DNA from: JBMNQS01 sp050944255
GTDB lineage: Bacteria > Bacillota > Clostridia > Christensenellales > Maliibacteriaceae
NCBI GenBank assembly: GCA_050944255.1
Contig: JBMNQS010000077.1
Coordinates: 1 to 9,298 of the forward strand
Length of the DNA stretch: 9,298 nucleotides
Direction of reading: 5' to 3'
In this document: piece by piece, positions 1-6,103 of the stretch
Numbering within the stretch: the first letter of the stretch is position 1
Layout of the letters: each line of letters opens with the position of its first letter
Made by a program: the position numbers and the translations under genes
Notes under the pieces: generated by a model
The model's input: the letters and a program-made list of their open reading frames with translations, nothing else
Databases searched by the model: none
Told to the model about the DNA's origin: nothing

Positions 1-636
1 TCCGGCGGTTCTCTCCAGTGGTTCAGAAACACGCTGTGCGAGACGGAAATGCGGCGGGCTGAGGAGTTGGGCGTGGACCCCTACGAGCTGATGGGCCAAG
101 CGGCGGAAAAATCCGCCGTGGGCAGCGGCGGCGTTTTGTTTCTGCCCTACCTTCTGGGTGAGCGGACCCCCCATCTGGACAGCGACGCCCGGGGCGTGTA
201 CTTCGGCCTGAGCGGCACCACCGACAAGGGCGATCTGATCCGCGCCATCATGGAGGGCGTGGCCTTTTCCCTCAATGACGCGCTGGGGCTTATCGGCGAA
301 ATGGGCATCACGCCAACCGGCGTGCGCATCTCCGGCGGAGGTGGCAGGAGCCCGCTGTGGCGGCAGATCTGCGCCGACGTGTTCGGCGTCAGTGTGCAGA
401 CGCTGAAAACCACCGAGGGCCCGGCGCTGGGCGCGGCCATACTGGCCGCAGTGGGCGTGGGGATGTACGACGGCGTGCCCGAGGCCTGCGACGCAGTAAT
501 CGCGCCGGACAAGACCCAGTCCCCCATAGCGGAGAATGCCGCCAAATACCGGGCGCTATACCCGCTTTACAGGAGCCTTTACCAGGCGCTCAAGGGCGAA
601 TTCAAGACGCTGAGCCAGGTGCGGAAGATCCTGTAA
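1..636 (+). CDS. xylB: Xylulokinase, C-terminal part (5' end outside window)
   Basis: This is the C-terminal 211 residues of an FGGY-family sugar kinase; the reading frame is open from base 1, so the start lies upstream. Xylulokinase phosphorylates D-xylulose to D-xylulose 5-phosphate with ATP in the cytoplasm, feeding the pentose phosphate pathway. Visible landmarks, numbered from the window edge: the XylB-like GERTPHLD at 53-60; a stretch at 65-85 (GVYFGL...DLIRAIME) that fits the second FGGY signature; the ATP-site glycine run SGGGGRSPLW at 111-120; and EGPALGAAILAA at 139-150. The protein ends normally at TAA 634-636. GERTPHLD plus EGVAFSL point to xylulokinase rather than glycerol kinase or rhamnulokinase. 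Which pentulose it uses cannot be shown without the N-terminal half. It is on the opposite strand to its right-hand neighbour and is probably the end of an upstream operon. Confidence 0.9.
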   Translation, partial: SGGSLQWFRNTLCETEMRRAEELGVDPYELMGQAAEKSAVGSGGVLFLPYLLGERTPHLDSDARGVYFGLSGTTDKGDLIRAIMEGVAFSLNDALGLIGEMGITPTGVRISGGGGRSPLWRQICADVFGVSVQTLKTTEGPALGAAILAAVGVGMYDGVPEACDAVIAPDKTQSPIAENAAKYRALYPLYRSLYQALKGEFKTLSQVRKIL

Positions 637-856
637 AGGGTCCAGTCAATACAGGTTGCCGTCAAAAAACAATGTTTTTGACGGAGCTGCCAGGGATTTT
701 CCTGCTGCAAAAACCGATGAACAGTTTTTGTAGCGGCCGGAAAACCCTGAAAGGCCTGGGCGGCGGCCGCGCATGTCGATCTGCGGCCAAGAGCCGCCTT
801 CGGCGGTTGCCTTCGAAACGCTCGCTGCGGCTCGCAACCTTGCCCACGGAATTGAA

Positions 857-880
857 ATTAGGGGGCTTCGGCCCCCTAAT
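857..880. repeat. Perfect 10-bp hairpin with TTCG tetraloop
   Basis: ATTAGGGGGC at 857-866 and GCCCCCTAAT at 871-880 are exact reverse complements around TTCG (867-870). In RNA read from the plus strand this is a C(UUCG)G loop, an exceptionally stable tetraloop. There is no immediate T run on the plus side: TTTTTT begins at 895, and a second CCCCC block at 883-887 could compete for pairing with the GGGGG arm. On the minus strand it is followed only by a mixed AT stretch. It is probably a transcript-end or RNA-stabilising structure between the converging genes. Confidence 0.6.
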
Positions 881-910
881 AACCCCCAAAAGACTTTTTT
901 GACAGGCTGA

Positions 911-942
911 CCCCTGCGCTAAGCGCAGGGGTTTGGGTTTTT
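911..942 (+). terminator. Rho-independent terminator, plus strand
   Basis: CCCCTGCGC (911-919) pairs with GCGCAGGGG (923-931) around a TAA triloop, giving a 9-bp GC-rich stem. It is followed by TTTGGGTTTTT up to 942. The T tract is interrupted, so efficiency is uncertain. It lies 275 bases after the xylulokinase stop and would end that transcript before it runs into the convergent deacylase gene. Read from the minus strand the stem is followed by A-rich, not T-rich, sequence, so it is unlikely to end the deacylase message. Confidence 0.5.
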
Positions 943-986
943 GGTTCTTATCCATGTGGGAGAAGGCTTCGGCTGCCCAAAGCCGT

Positions 987-1457
987 TCACTTGGAAAGCC
1001 CGGCGAAACGGGCGCCCAGCAAACGGGCCAGGTCGGCGGGGCCAATCTTCATGGAGGCGCCCTTTTTGCCGGCACTGACCACGATGAAGTCAAAGGCTTC
1101 GGCGGAAACGTCTATAAAGGTGGGATAATGCTTCTTCATGCCCACCGGCGAAACCTCGCCGCGGTTGTAGCCGGTGACGGCCGGCAGCTCGCGGACGTGG
1201 AGCATCTCCACCTTCTTCTGCCCGGCGCAGGCGGCGGCCTTTTTCAAATCCAGTTCGGCGCTGACGGGCACTACAAACACGAACACGCCGGCGCCTCTGG
1301 CCGTCAAAGTCTTGAAGCTCTGCTGCTGCGGGACGCCTGTCGCCTCCGCAACGGCGGCGCCGGAAAATTCCGCGTCGCCCAGATCGTAGAAAATGGGTTC
1401 ATAGGCTATCCCGGCACGCTCCAGCGCGCGCATGGCGTTGGTTTTTACGGGCTTCAT
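987..1457 (-). CDS. ybaK: Cys-tRNA(Pro)/Cys-tRNA(Cys) deacylase, YbaK/EbsC family
   Basis: A 156-residue protein of the usual length for the YbaK/EbsC family. These cytoplasmic trans-editing enzymes hydrolyse cysteine wrongly loaded on tRNA(Pro) by prolyl-tRNA synthetase. The pattern is clear: KTNAMRALERAGI at the N-terminus; QSFKTL at 46-51, whose Lys49 matches the conserved functional lysine of the family; the central EVSPVGMKKHYPTFID; and the C-terminal VSAGKKGASMKIGPADLARLL. The frame stays open upstream to 1715, but that extension runs through the 80-bp repeats and into the dehydrogenase gene. I chose the ATG at 1457 because it has AAGGAAAG about seven bases upstream and because homology begins there. 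It is 202 bases downstream of the alcohol dehydrogenase on the same strand; no clear promoter of its own is visible. Its exact tRNA specificity is inferred from the family. Confidence 0.9.
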   Translation of the reverse strand: MKPVKTNAMRALERAGIAYEPIFYDLGDAEFSGAAVAEATGVPQQQSFKTLTARGAGVFVFVVPVSAELDLKKAAACAGQKKVEMLHVRELPAVTGYNRGEVSPVGMKKHYPTFIDVSAEAFDFIVVSAGKKGASMKIGPADLARLLGARFAGLSK

Positions 1458-1478
1458 AAGGTCTTTCCTTTGCCGGGC

Positions 1479-1657
1479 TTTTTCCGGGCGCTGCCCGGAC
1501 CCTGAACTCCAAAGAATTTTATTTCGCTTCGCGGCAGGGGAATATGCGTAGAGGGCGGTTTTTCCGGGCGGCGTCCGGCCCCCGAGCCCCAAAGATTTTA
1601 CTTCGCTCCGCGGTAAGGGAATATGCGCAGAGGGCGACATTTGACGGGCGCTGTCCC
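1479..1657. repeat. Imperfect 80-bp tandem repeat, two copies plus a fragment
   Basis: Copy 1 is 1479-1558 and copy 2 is 1559-1637. By eye they match at roughly four fifths of positions, with a single-base deletion in copy 2. Both begin TTTTTCCGGGCG and share CCAAAGA, TTCGCT, CGCGG and GGGAATATGCG in the same order. A third, truncated start (ACGGGCGCTGTCCCG, from about 1643) runs up to the stop codon of the alcohol dehydrogenase. Each copy opens with a potential hairpin: TCCGGGC/GCCCGGA at 1483-1489 and 1493-1499 in copy 1, and a weaker CCGGG/TCCGG stem in copy 2. The repeats fill the spacer between two minus-strand genes. They could be a duplicated transcript-end structure or a dispersed intergenic repeat; no coding role is supported. 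Confidence 0.75.
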
Positions 1658-1659
1658 GC

Positions 1660-2838
1660 CTATTGGTTGGCCAGATGGTAGATGGCCCTGACATCCTCGG
1701 GGCCCAGCACCACAAAGTTGCCGTCGGTGGGCGCGCCGTACTTGAAGCGGTGCTCCACCATCTCGTCGATGGCCTCTGTGGGCACGTTCAGCTCTTTCAA
1801 CGAAGTGGGCATGCCCAGAATGTTTTTCAGGAAGCCCTCGAAGCGGGCGATACCCTCCAGCGCCGTCACCTCGGGATTGGCAAAATTCATGTCGCAGCCC
1901 CAGACGCGCACGGCGAACTGGCAGAAGCGGTCGATGTCGTGCTTGTACACGTACTTCATCCACGCGGGGAAAATCACCGCCAGCCCGGCGCCGTGGGTGA
2001 CGTCGTAGAGGGCGGAAATCTCATGCTCGATATGATGGCTGGCCCAGTCCTGCTGACGGCCCACGCCGCAGATGTTGTTGTGGGCCACCATGCCGCCCCA
2101 CATGATGTTGGCGCGGGCCTGGTAATCGGCCGGATCGGCCATGACGATGGGACTTTGGGCAATCATGGCTTTTAAAAGCCCTTCGCAGAGACGGTCCGTC
2201 ACCTCCACGTCCTTTGTGTTGGTGAAGTAGCGCTCGCAGATGTGGGCCATGATGTCGGTGATGCCCGCGGCCGTCTGGTAAAGGGGCAGCGTGCAGGTGT
2301 ACTCCGGGTTCAGCACGGCGAACCGGGGACGAAGCGCGTCGCCGCCGGCGCCGGCCTTGTACATGGTCGCCTCGTGGGTGATGACGGTGTCCCCGCTGGC
2401 CTCGCTGCCCGCGGCGGCGATGGTCAGCACCACGCCCACGGGAAGCGCCTTCTCAACGGGGCTCTTTTTCTCGTAGAAGTCCCAGAAGTCGCCGTCATAG
2501 GGCACGCCTACGGCGATGGCCTTGGCCGAATCGATGGCGCTGCCGCCGCCCACGGCCAGTATCATATCGATGCCCTCTTTTCTGCAAAGCTCGATGCCCT
2601 CATAGACAAGTGAGCTGCGGGGATTGGGCTGTACGCCGCCAAGCTCCACGAAGGCGATGCCCTCTTCATTCAATGCGGCCACCACCGCGTCGTACGCGCC
2701 GTTTTTCTTGATGGAGCCGCCGCCGTAATGCAAGAGCACCTTGCTGCCGCCAAACTGCCGGACCAGCCTGCCCGTGTTTTTTTCCGCGCCTTTGCCGAAA
2801 CTGTAGTACGTGGGTGCATAGAAATCAAAGTTAATCAT
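1660..2838 (-). CDS. Iron-dependent alcohol dehydrogenase, YqhD/butanol dehydrogenase type
   Basis: A 392-residue member of the group III (iron-dependent) alcohol dehydrogenases, closest in pattern to the YqhD/BdhA/YugJ branch, which reduces short aldehydes to alcohols with NADPH or NADH in the cytoplasm. The N-terminal nucleotide domain carries YYSFGKGAE (11-19), LLHYGGGSIKKNG (35-47) and the cofactor loop GGGSAID (97-103). AAAGSEAS is at 141-148. The metal ligands are all present and spaced as in YqhD: Asp195 and His199 (GITDIMAH), His268 (WASHH) and His282 (DVTHGAG). Length is normal. GGAGG lies seven bases before the ATG. It is a single gene with its own apparent promoter, followed by ybaK. 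The true substrate is unknown; butyraldehyde, acetaldehyde or lactaldehyde would fit the family and the sugar-degrading neighbourhood. NADPH versus NADH preference cannot be read from these motifs alone. Confidence 0.92.
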   Translation of the reverse strand: MINFDFYAPTYYSFGKGAEKNTGRLVRQFGGSKVLLHYGGGSIKKNGAYDAVVAALNEEGIAFVELGGVQPNPRSSLVYEGIELCRKEGIDMILAVGGGSAIDSAKAIAVGVPYDGDFWDFYEKKSPVEKALPVGVVLTIAAAGSEASGDTVITHEATMYKAGAGGDALRPRFAVLNPEYTCTLPLYQTAAGITDIMAHICERYFTNTKDVEVTDRLCEGLLKAMIAQSPIVMADPADYQARANIMWGGMVAHNNICGVGRQQDWASHHIEHEISALYDVTHGAGLAVIFPAWMKYVYKHDIDRFCQFAVRVWGCDMNFANPEVTALEGIARFEGFLKNILGMPTSLKELNVPTEAIDEMVEHRFKYGAPTDGNFVVLGPEDVRAIYHLANQ

Positions 2839-2876
2839 TTGTTCTCCTCCAAAATATAAAATCTAAAAAACGTTAC

Positions 2877-2913
2877 TGTAAATGAGGATACAACATTTGC
2901 AGGCCCGTTTCAA
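2877..2913 (-). promoter_or_regulatory. Candidate promoter and operator of the alcohol dehydrogenase
   Basis: On the minus strand TTGAAA (2908-2913) is followed after 17 bases by TATCCT (2885-2890), a fair sigma-A match that would give a leader of about 40 bases. A small palindrome, TGTA-N8-TACA (2877-2892), covers the -10 box and the expected start point, a position suited to a repressor. A second pair, TTTACA with TTATAT, lies closer to the gene but would place the transcript start on the ribosome binding site, so I prefer the first. No regulator gene is nearby. Confidence 0.4.
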
Positions 2914-3084
2914 GGGGCGGGCGGGCAAACGGCGGCCGTAAAGGCGGCGCCCGCTCAGGCAGGCGCCGCGCTTACCGGGGATGGATCGCGCAAAACAGGC
3001 GGCGGCAAAGGGTGTGCTTTGGCTTTATGCCGGCCGCGCGCCTTGCGCCGGCACTTTCCGGCAATGGGACGGGTGTAAAGGTAT
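2914..3084. other. GC-rich spacer with two hairpins
   Basis: Most of the 282-base gap between the dehydrogenase and thiamine pyrophosphokinase genes. I see no gene in it. Two inverted repeats stand out: GCGGCGCC/GGCGCCGC at 2944-2951 and 2962-2969, and TGCCGGC/GCCGGCA at 3028-3034 and 3047-3053. Neither is followed by a T run on either strand. Two neighbouring minus-strand transcription units meet here, so the hairpins may contribute to ending or protecting the upstream message. Confidence 0.5.
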
Positions 3085-3114
3085 AAAAAGCAAACGCGGC
3101 AGGCCCAAACCTGC
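3085..3114 (-). terminator. Weak rho-independent terminator after thiamine pyrophosphokinase
   Basis: Read on the minus strand, GCAGG (3110-3114) pairs with CCTGC (3099-3103) around a 6-base loop, and TTTTT follows at 3085-3089. It begins only seven bases past the thiamine pyrophosphokinase stop, which suits an operon end. The stem has only five pairs and the T run starts nine bases after it, so strength is doubtful. Confidence 0.35.
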
Positions 3115-3120
3115 GGACGG

Positions 3121-3735
3121 CTAGTCCCGGGCCACGATCACCAGGGCCAGGCCGTCCTTCATGGTATAGCCGGCGCCGCGGGCGGTGGTGACGTTGCTGA
3201 TGCCGCGGCTCTCCTCGGGGATCAGCGCGGCATCATGAAGCGGATACTCCATATGAAAGGTGTTCACGCCGCTGCAGGTCGTCAGCGGAACGAGCGATAC
3301 GATGGCGCCCGGCGGCTCGTCCAGAATGATTTTGGCGTCTATGGCCGTGATTTTATTGTGCTCGTCCACCATCCAGGCATCCTCGCCGCGCCGCAGGCAG
3401 CCGGTCAGAAGCAGGATGTTGGCCAGCGTGTGGTCCATGCGGCTTCCGATGCACCCCAAAAACAAAAACCGGGAAAAACCCTTTTCCCGCGCCAGGCGCA
3501 GCGCCCCCTCGGTATCGGTGTCGTCCTTTCGCACGGACAGCCGCACCACCTGACCGCTTTCGGGCACGTGGCCCAGAGAGTCGAAGTCGCCCAGGACGGC
3601 GTCTGGCTCAAGATTCATTTTCCGGGCGTGCAGATAGCCGCTGTCGGCGCAGATGATGTAATCATCCTCTTCGATCAGCGAGGCGGCAAACGTATAATCG
3701 GCCATGCGGCCGCCTGAAATGATGACTGCGCGCAT
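3121..3735 (-). CDS. thiN: Thiamine pyrophosphokinase
   Basis: A 204-residue cytoplasmic enzyme that transfers pyrophosphate from ATP to thiamine, giving the cofactor thiamine diphosphate; the length is typical of the short bacterial form. The signature motifs are all there in order: IICADSGYLHARK near 28-40, the acidic GDFDS near 49-53, KDDTDTEGALRLA near 70-82, and GCIGSRMDHTLANILLL, the region that binds magnesium and substrate. The C-terminal half is the small beta domain (GVNTFHMEYPL, ISNVTTARG) that completes the thiamine site at the dimer interface. Only nine bases separate it from the phosphoesterase stop. Its AGGAGG (3741-3746) overlaps that TAG stop, so translation is probably coupled. 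It looks like the last gene of a three-gene minus-strand operon. No TPP-riboswitch-like element is evident upstream. Confidence 0.93.
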   Translation of the reverse strand: MRAVIISGGRMADYTFAASLIEEDDYIICADSGYLHARKMNLEPDAVLGDFDSLGHVPESGQVVRLSVRKDDTDTEGALRLAREKGFSRFLFLGCIGSRMDHTLANILLLTGCLRRGEDAWMVDEHNKITAIDAKIILDEPPGAIVSLVPLTTCSGVNTFHMEYPLHDAALIPEESRGISNVTTARGAGYTMKDGLALVIVARD

Positions 3736-3744
3736 CGTGTCCTC

Positions 3745-4863
3745 CTAAAGTATCCAAATCAGCAGCAGCCCCAGCAGCATCAGGCCCAAAACTGCGAAGC
3801 CTATCCGCTTGAGCAGGTGCACCGCCTGGGGTATGCTGGTAGGCATGCGGTTGTACACGGCGTTCATCAGGGGCCGTGAGGGACGCTTTGCCACCAGCTC
3901 CCGATAGGTCAGGGTGTAGGTGTCGTACAGGCGTAGGTTGCGCTCATGAATCTTCACGATCCGCACGCCGCGCAGCGTGTCCGGCCCGTACGTGTCAAAA
4001 CCGCAGGTTTGGGTGTAGCCCAGGTCGATGTCGCCCAGGTCGCGCACAAAGCTGTTGTTGTGATCGTGGCCGCAGAAGACGGCGCAGACGTCGCCCCTTT
4101 CGGCAAAGGCCTGAAAGCTGCCGGTATTCTCGTCGGGCACAGACGGTGCTTCCCTAAAGAGCTCGTTTTGATGGCGGGTGGGCCCGGGCAGTATGTAAAA
4201 CTCGTTTTTATGGATGCCAAAGGCGCGCACGGCGCCCCTTGTGCCGCGGCGGACCTTCATCAGCACGTGGTAGTATTCCCGAAGCGGAATGTGCTGAAAG
4301 ACCATGGCCGCAAGGGGCTCCCTGCCGTTTTCCGAAGCCAGTTGGTCGCGCATCCGGCGGTACCACCCGACATACTCGGGCCGCACGCTTTCGTAGCCGC
4401 CCCCCTTTTTCCTGCCGCCGGATTCAAACAGATACAGCGCGAAGATGTGCCGGTCGCAGGCGCCGTCGTAGACGGGCAGCACCCCGGTGCCGGGTCCGGG
4501 ACTGTGGTAGAGCCGCACGTACAAGGGGCTTTCTCTGTAGATAGCCTCCTGTTCCTCAAGAGGCAGGCCCAGCTCCAGGTCATGATTGCCGAAGGTCACC
4601 GTAAACGGGATTTCCCGCTCCTCAAGGGGCGCCGTCAGCGTCTGGACAAAATGGGCGAACCGCTGCCTCACATCACCCTTTTTGAAGGTGCCGGAATAGC
4701 CCATCACCTGATCGCCGGTGAAAATCACCAGATCCGGCGGATCGGCATCCAGTGCAGCCTCCAGCAGGCGCAGCGTATCGGCGGAAATTTCCGCCTGCTC
4801 CTGCACGTCGGCAACCTGCATGATCTTGAATTGTCCGTCTCGAAAACAAAGACGCGAAGGCAC
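3745..4863 (-). CDS. Metallophosphoesterase with C-terminal membrane anchor
   Basis: A 372-residue calcineurin-like phosphoesterase. The metal-site blocks appear in order: MQVADVQE (Asp19), FTGDQ (Asp51), FGNHD (Asn93, His94), MVFQHIP (His191) and the closing CGHDHNN (His266, His268). These residues hold a two-metal centre that hydrolyses phosphoesters. In block I the usual Asp-X-His is Asp-Val-Gln, a variation seen in some branches of the superfamily. No signal peptide is visible at the N-terminus. Residues about 354-372 form one hydrophobic segment ending the protein, after a basic LLKR, so the enzyme is probably tail-anchored with its catalytic domain facing the cytoplasm. The start is GTG, supported by GGAGGAAG about six bases upstream. 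It lies 42 bases after the isomerase and is coupled to thiamine pyrophosphokinase. The substrate is unknown; sugar phosphates, nucleotides and thiamine phosphates are open possibilities. Confidence 0.85.
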   Translation of the reverse strand: MPSRLCFRDGQFKIMQVADVQEQAEISADTLRLLEAALDADPPDLVIFTGDQVMGYSGTFKKGDVRQRFAHFVQTLTAPLEEREIPFTVTFGNHDLELGLPLEEQEAIYRESPLYVRLYHSPGPGTGVLPVYDGACDRHIFALYLFESGGRKKGGGYESVRPEYVGWYRRMRDQLASENGREPLAAMVFQHIPLREYYHVLMKVRRGTRGAVRAFGIHKNEFYILPGPTRHQNELFREAPSVPDENTGSFQAFAERGDVCAVFCGHDHNNSFVRDLGDIDLGYTQTCGFDTYGPDTLRGVRIVKIHERNLRLYDTYTLTYRELVAKRPSRPLMNAVYNRMPTSIPQAVHLLKRIGFAVLGLMLLGLLLIWIL

Positions 4864-4905
4864 GGTTCTTCCTCCAGGTGTATATTTCTCGCGGTAGCGG
4901 TTTGC

Positions 4906-5970
4906 TCAGATGGTCAGCTCGTACTCGCCGCCGGCGCCGTCCGCAAAGTAGCGGGGAAGGTCATATGGTGAAAAGATACCCTTGTCCGTCACGATGCCGG
5001 CAATCAGCCGCGGCGGGGTGATGTCAAACGCCGGGTAGCAGCCTTTCACGCCATCCATGGCAGTACGGATACCGCAGGCCTCCAGCACAAGTGCGGGGTC
5101 CCGCTGCTCGATGGTCACGGTATCCACGGTCTCATGCCCCGCATCCGGCGCCCCGGTGGTAAAGTACGGAATCCCCAGATACGCCGCCGCAATGGCCAAT
5201 TGGAACGTGCCCACCTTGTTGACCATGTGCCCATCCATGCAGATGGCGTCGGCGGCGGAGGTGAACACGTCCACGGCCCTCTCTTTCATCACGGCGGCGC
5301 CCATGTTGTCGGTGATCACGGTAACGTCAAAGCCCATGTCGCAGGCCACGCTGGCGGTGAGCCGGGCGCCCTGGAAATACGGGCGGGTCTCCGGGCAGAT
5401 GATCTTCAACCGGCTGCCGCGCCGCGCGGCCACCTTGAGCATCTGCCCCACGATGGTTTCCCCGAAGCACTGGGTCATGACGGTACCGCCCGCAGGAATC
5501 AGGTCGTTTAAATATTCGGCCATGCGCTCGATCTTTGCGTAGCGGCGGTTGAGCGCTTCCACCGTATGGTCCCGCACGGCCATGTCGGCCCTTTCCCCCG
5601 CCTCTTTGGCCCGCACCGCCGCCTTCATGCACGCGGCGGTGATGATCCGCATCCGCTTGGATGTGGTGGGCCGGGCATGTGAGAGCGCATGGGCCGCCTC
5701 CCGCATGTGGGCCAGAAAAGCGTCTTTTTCCAGATCCCGCGCCTCATGCGCCGCCAGCGCCATGCCCATGCCGGCGGCGGCGTAAGGCCCGGCGCTTTGG
5801 GTGACCATATCGAAAATGGCCCGGGCCACCTCGCGGTGCGAGCCGCACCGTACAAAACGCACTTCCCCGGGATAGACGCGCCTGTCCAGAATGCGCACGG
5901 CGCCATCCTCGTACCAGGCCACGTTCTCATACCGCAGCATGAAGGCCAGTCCCCCGTCGGCTCGCTGCAT
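4906..5970 (-). CDS. MtnA/DrdI-like aldose-1-phosphate isomerase (eIF2B fold)
   Basis: A 354-residue member of the eIF2B-alpha/MtnA family. Known members convert 5-methylthioribose-1-phosphate (methionine salvage), 5-deoxyribose-1-phosphate (DrdI) or ribose-1,5-bisphosphate into the ketose. The small N-terminal domain has ENVAWYEDGAVRILDRRVYPGEV (15-37) and RPTTSKRM (100-107), the counterpart of the MtnA RPT motif. The catalytic domain has TQCFGE with Cys168, ETRPYFQGARLTA (194-206), ITDNMGAAVM with Asp221, and DGHMVNKVGTFQLA (246-259). Cys168 and Asp221 match the catalytic Cys/Asp pair. The MtnA VRGAPAIG loop is instead VTQSAGPYAA (56-65), hinting at a non-MtnA substrate. The frame is open to 6090, but the promoter at 6005-6033 lies inside that extension. 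The ATG at 5970 has GGGAGGG upstream and family homology begins soon after it. First gene of the minus operon, divergent from the rhamnose genes. Confidence 0.85.
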   Translation of the reverse strand: MQRADGGLAFMLRYENVAWYEDGAVRILDRRVYPGEVRFVRCGSHREVARAIFDMVTQSAGPYAAAGMGMALAAHEARDLEKDAFLAHMREAAHALSHARPTTSKRMRIITAACMKAAVRAKEAGERADMAVRDHTVEALNRRYAKIERMAEYLNDLIPAGGTVMTQCFGETIVGQMLKVAARRGSRLKIICPETRPYFQGARLTASVACDMGFDVTVITDNMGAAVMKERAVDVFTSAADAICMDGHMVNKVGTFQLAIAAAYLGIPYFTTGAPDAGHETVDTVTIEQRDPALVLEACGIRTAMDGVKGCYPAFDITPPRLIAGIVTDKGIFSPYDLPRYFADGAGGEYELTI

Positions 5971-6004
5971 AGGGTTCCCTCCCTGATTTAAAGCATTCCC
6001 TAAA

Positions 6005-6033
6005 ATTATGGGACATGCCGGTATCATTGTCAA
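6005..6033 (-). promoter_or_regulatory. Sigma-A promoter of the MtnA-like operon
   Basis: On the minus strand a perfect TTGACA (6028-6033) is followed by exactly 17 bases and then CATAAT (6005-6010), five of six matches to the -10 consensus. Transcription should begin near 5998, giving a leader of roughly 28 bases that contains the GGGAGGG ribosome binding site. This fixes the start of the isomerase at 5970. The spacer contains ATGCCGG (6015-6021 on the plus strand), one half of a widely spaced inverted repeat. The -35 box overlaps the first of two CAAATGC direct repeats (6031-6037 and 6039-6045). Confidence 0.75.
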
Positions 6034-6103
6034 ATGCCCAAATGCAAAAGAGCCTTCGTGACGCGGAGGATCATGCATATCTTCCGGCATAGGGCAATAT
6101 GTC

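Larger units (their letters stand above)
637..986. other. Hairpin-rich gene-free region
   Basis: No convincing gene lies in these 350 bases. Open frames exist but none has a ribosome binding site or a recognisable protein pattern. The stretch holds several inverted repeats. Arms CCGTCAAAAA and TTTTTGACGG lie at 659-668 and 675-684. CCGCC/GGCGG lies at 794-798 and 802-806. A 10-bp stem with a TTCG loop lies at 857-880. A GC-rich stem followed by T tracts lies at 911-942, and CGGCT/AGCCG at 970-974 and 981-985 sits just past the end of the deacylase gene. It divides two convergent transcription units, so transcript-end structures are expected. Their number suggests a decayed or dispersed intergenic repeat as well. 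Confidence 0.6.

Noticed and set aside
646..837. A 63-codon minus-strand open frame after xylB
   Set aside because: It has no convincing ribosome binding site, has low-complexity composition and runs through inverted repeats; better read as structured non-coding DNA.
1479..1657. CRISPR-like array
   Set aside because: Only two degenerate 80-bp units directly abut with no spacers; this is a simple tandem repeat.
1458..1715. An 86-residue N-terminal extension of the YbaK protein
   Set aside because: It would translate the 80-bp repeats and overlap the dehydrogenase gene; the family homology and a ribosome binding site fit the ATG at 1457.
3736..3760. TPP riboswitch controlling thiamine pyrophosphokinase
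   Set aside because: Only nine bases separate the gene from the upstream stop, and I could not see a THI-box-like structure in front of the operon either.
3946..4971. A 341-codon plus-strand open frame antisense to the phosphoesterase
   Set aside because: It has no domain pattern and crosses the boundary between two well-supported minus-strand genes; a shadow frame.
5971..6090. A 40-residue N-terminal extension of the MtnA-like protein
   Set aside because: The extension would be translated from DNA that contains the gene's own promoter (6005-6033), it has no family homology, and the ATG at 5970 has a good ribosome binding site.
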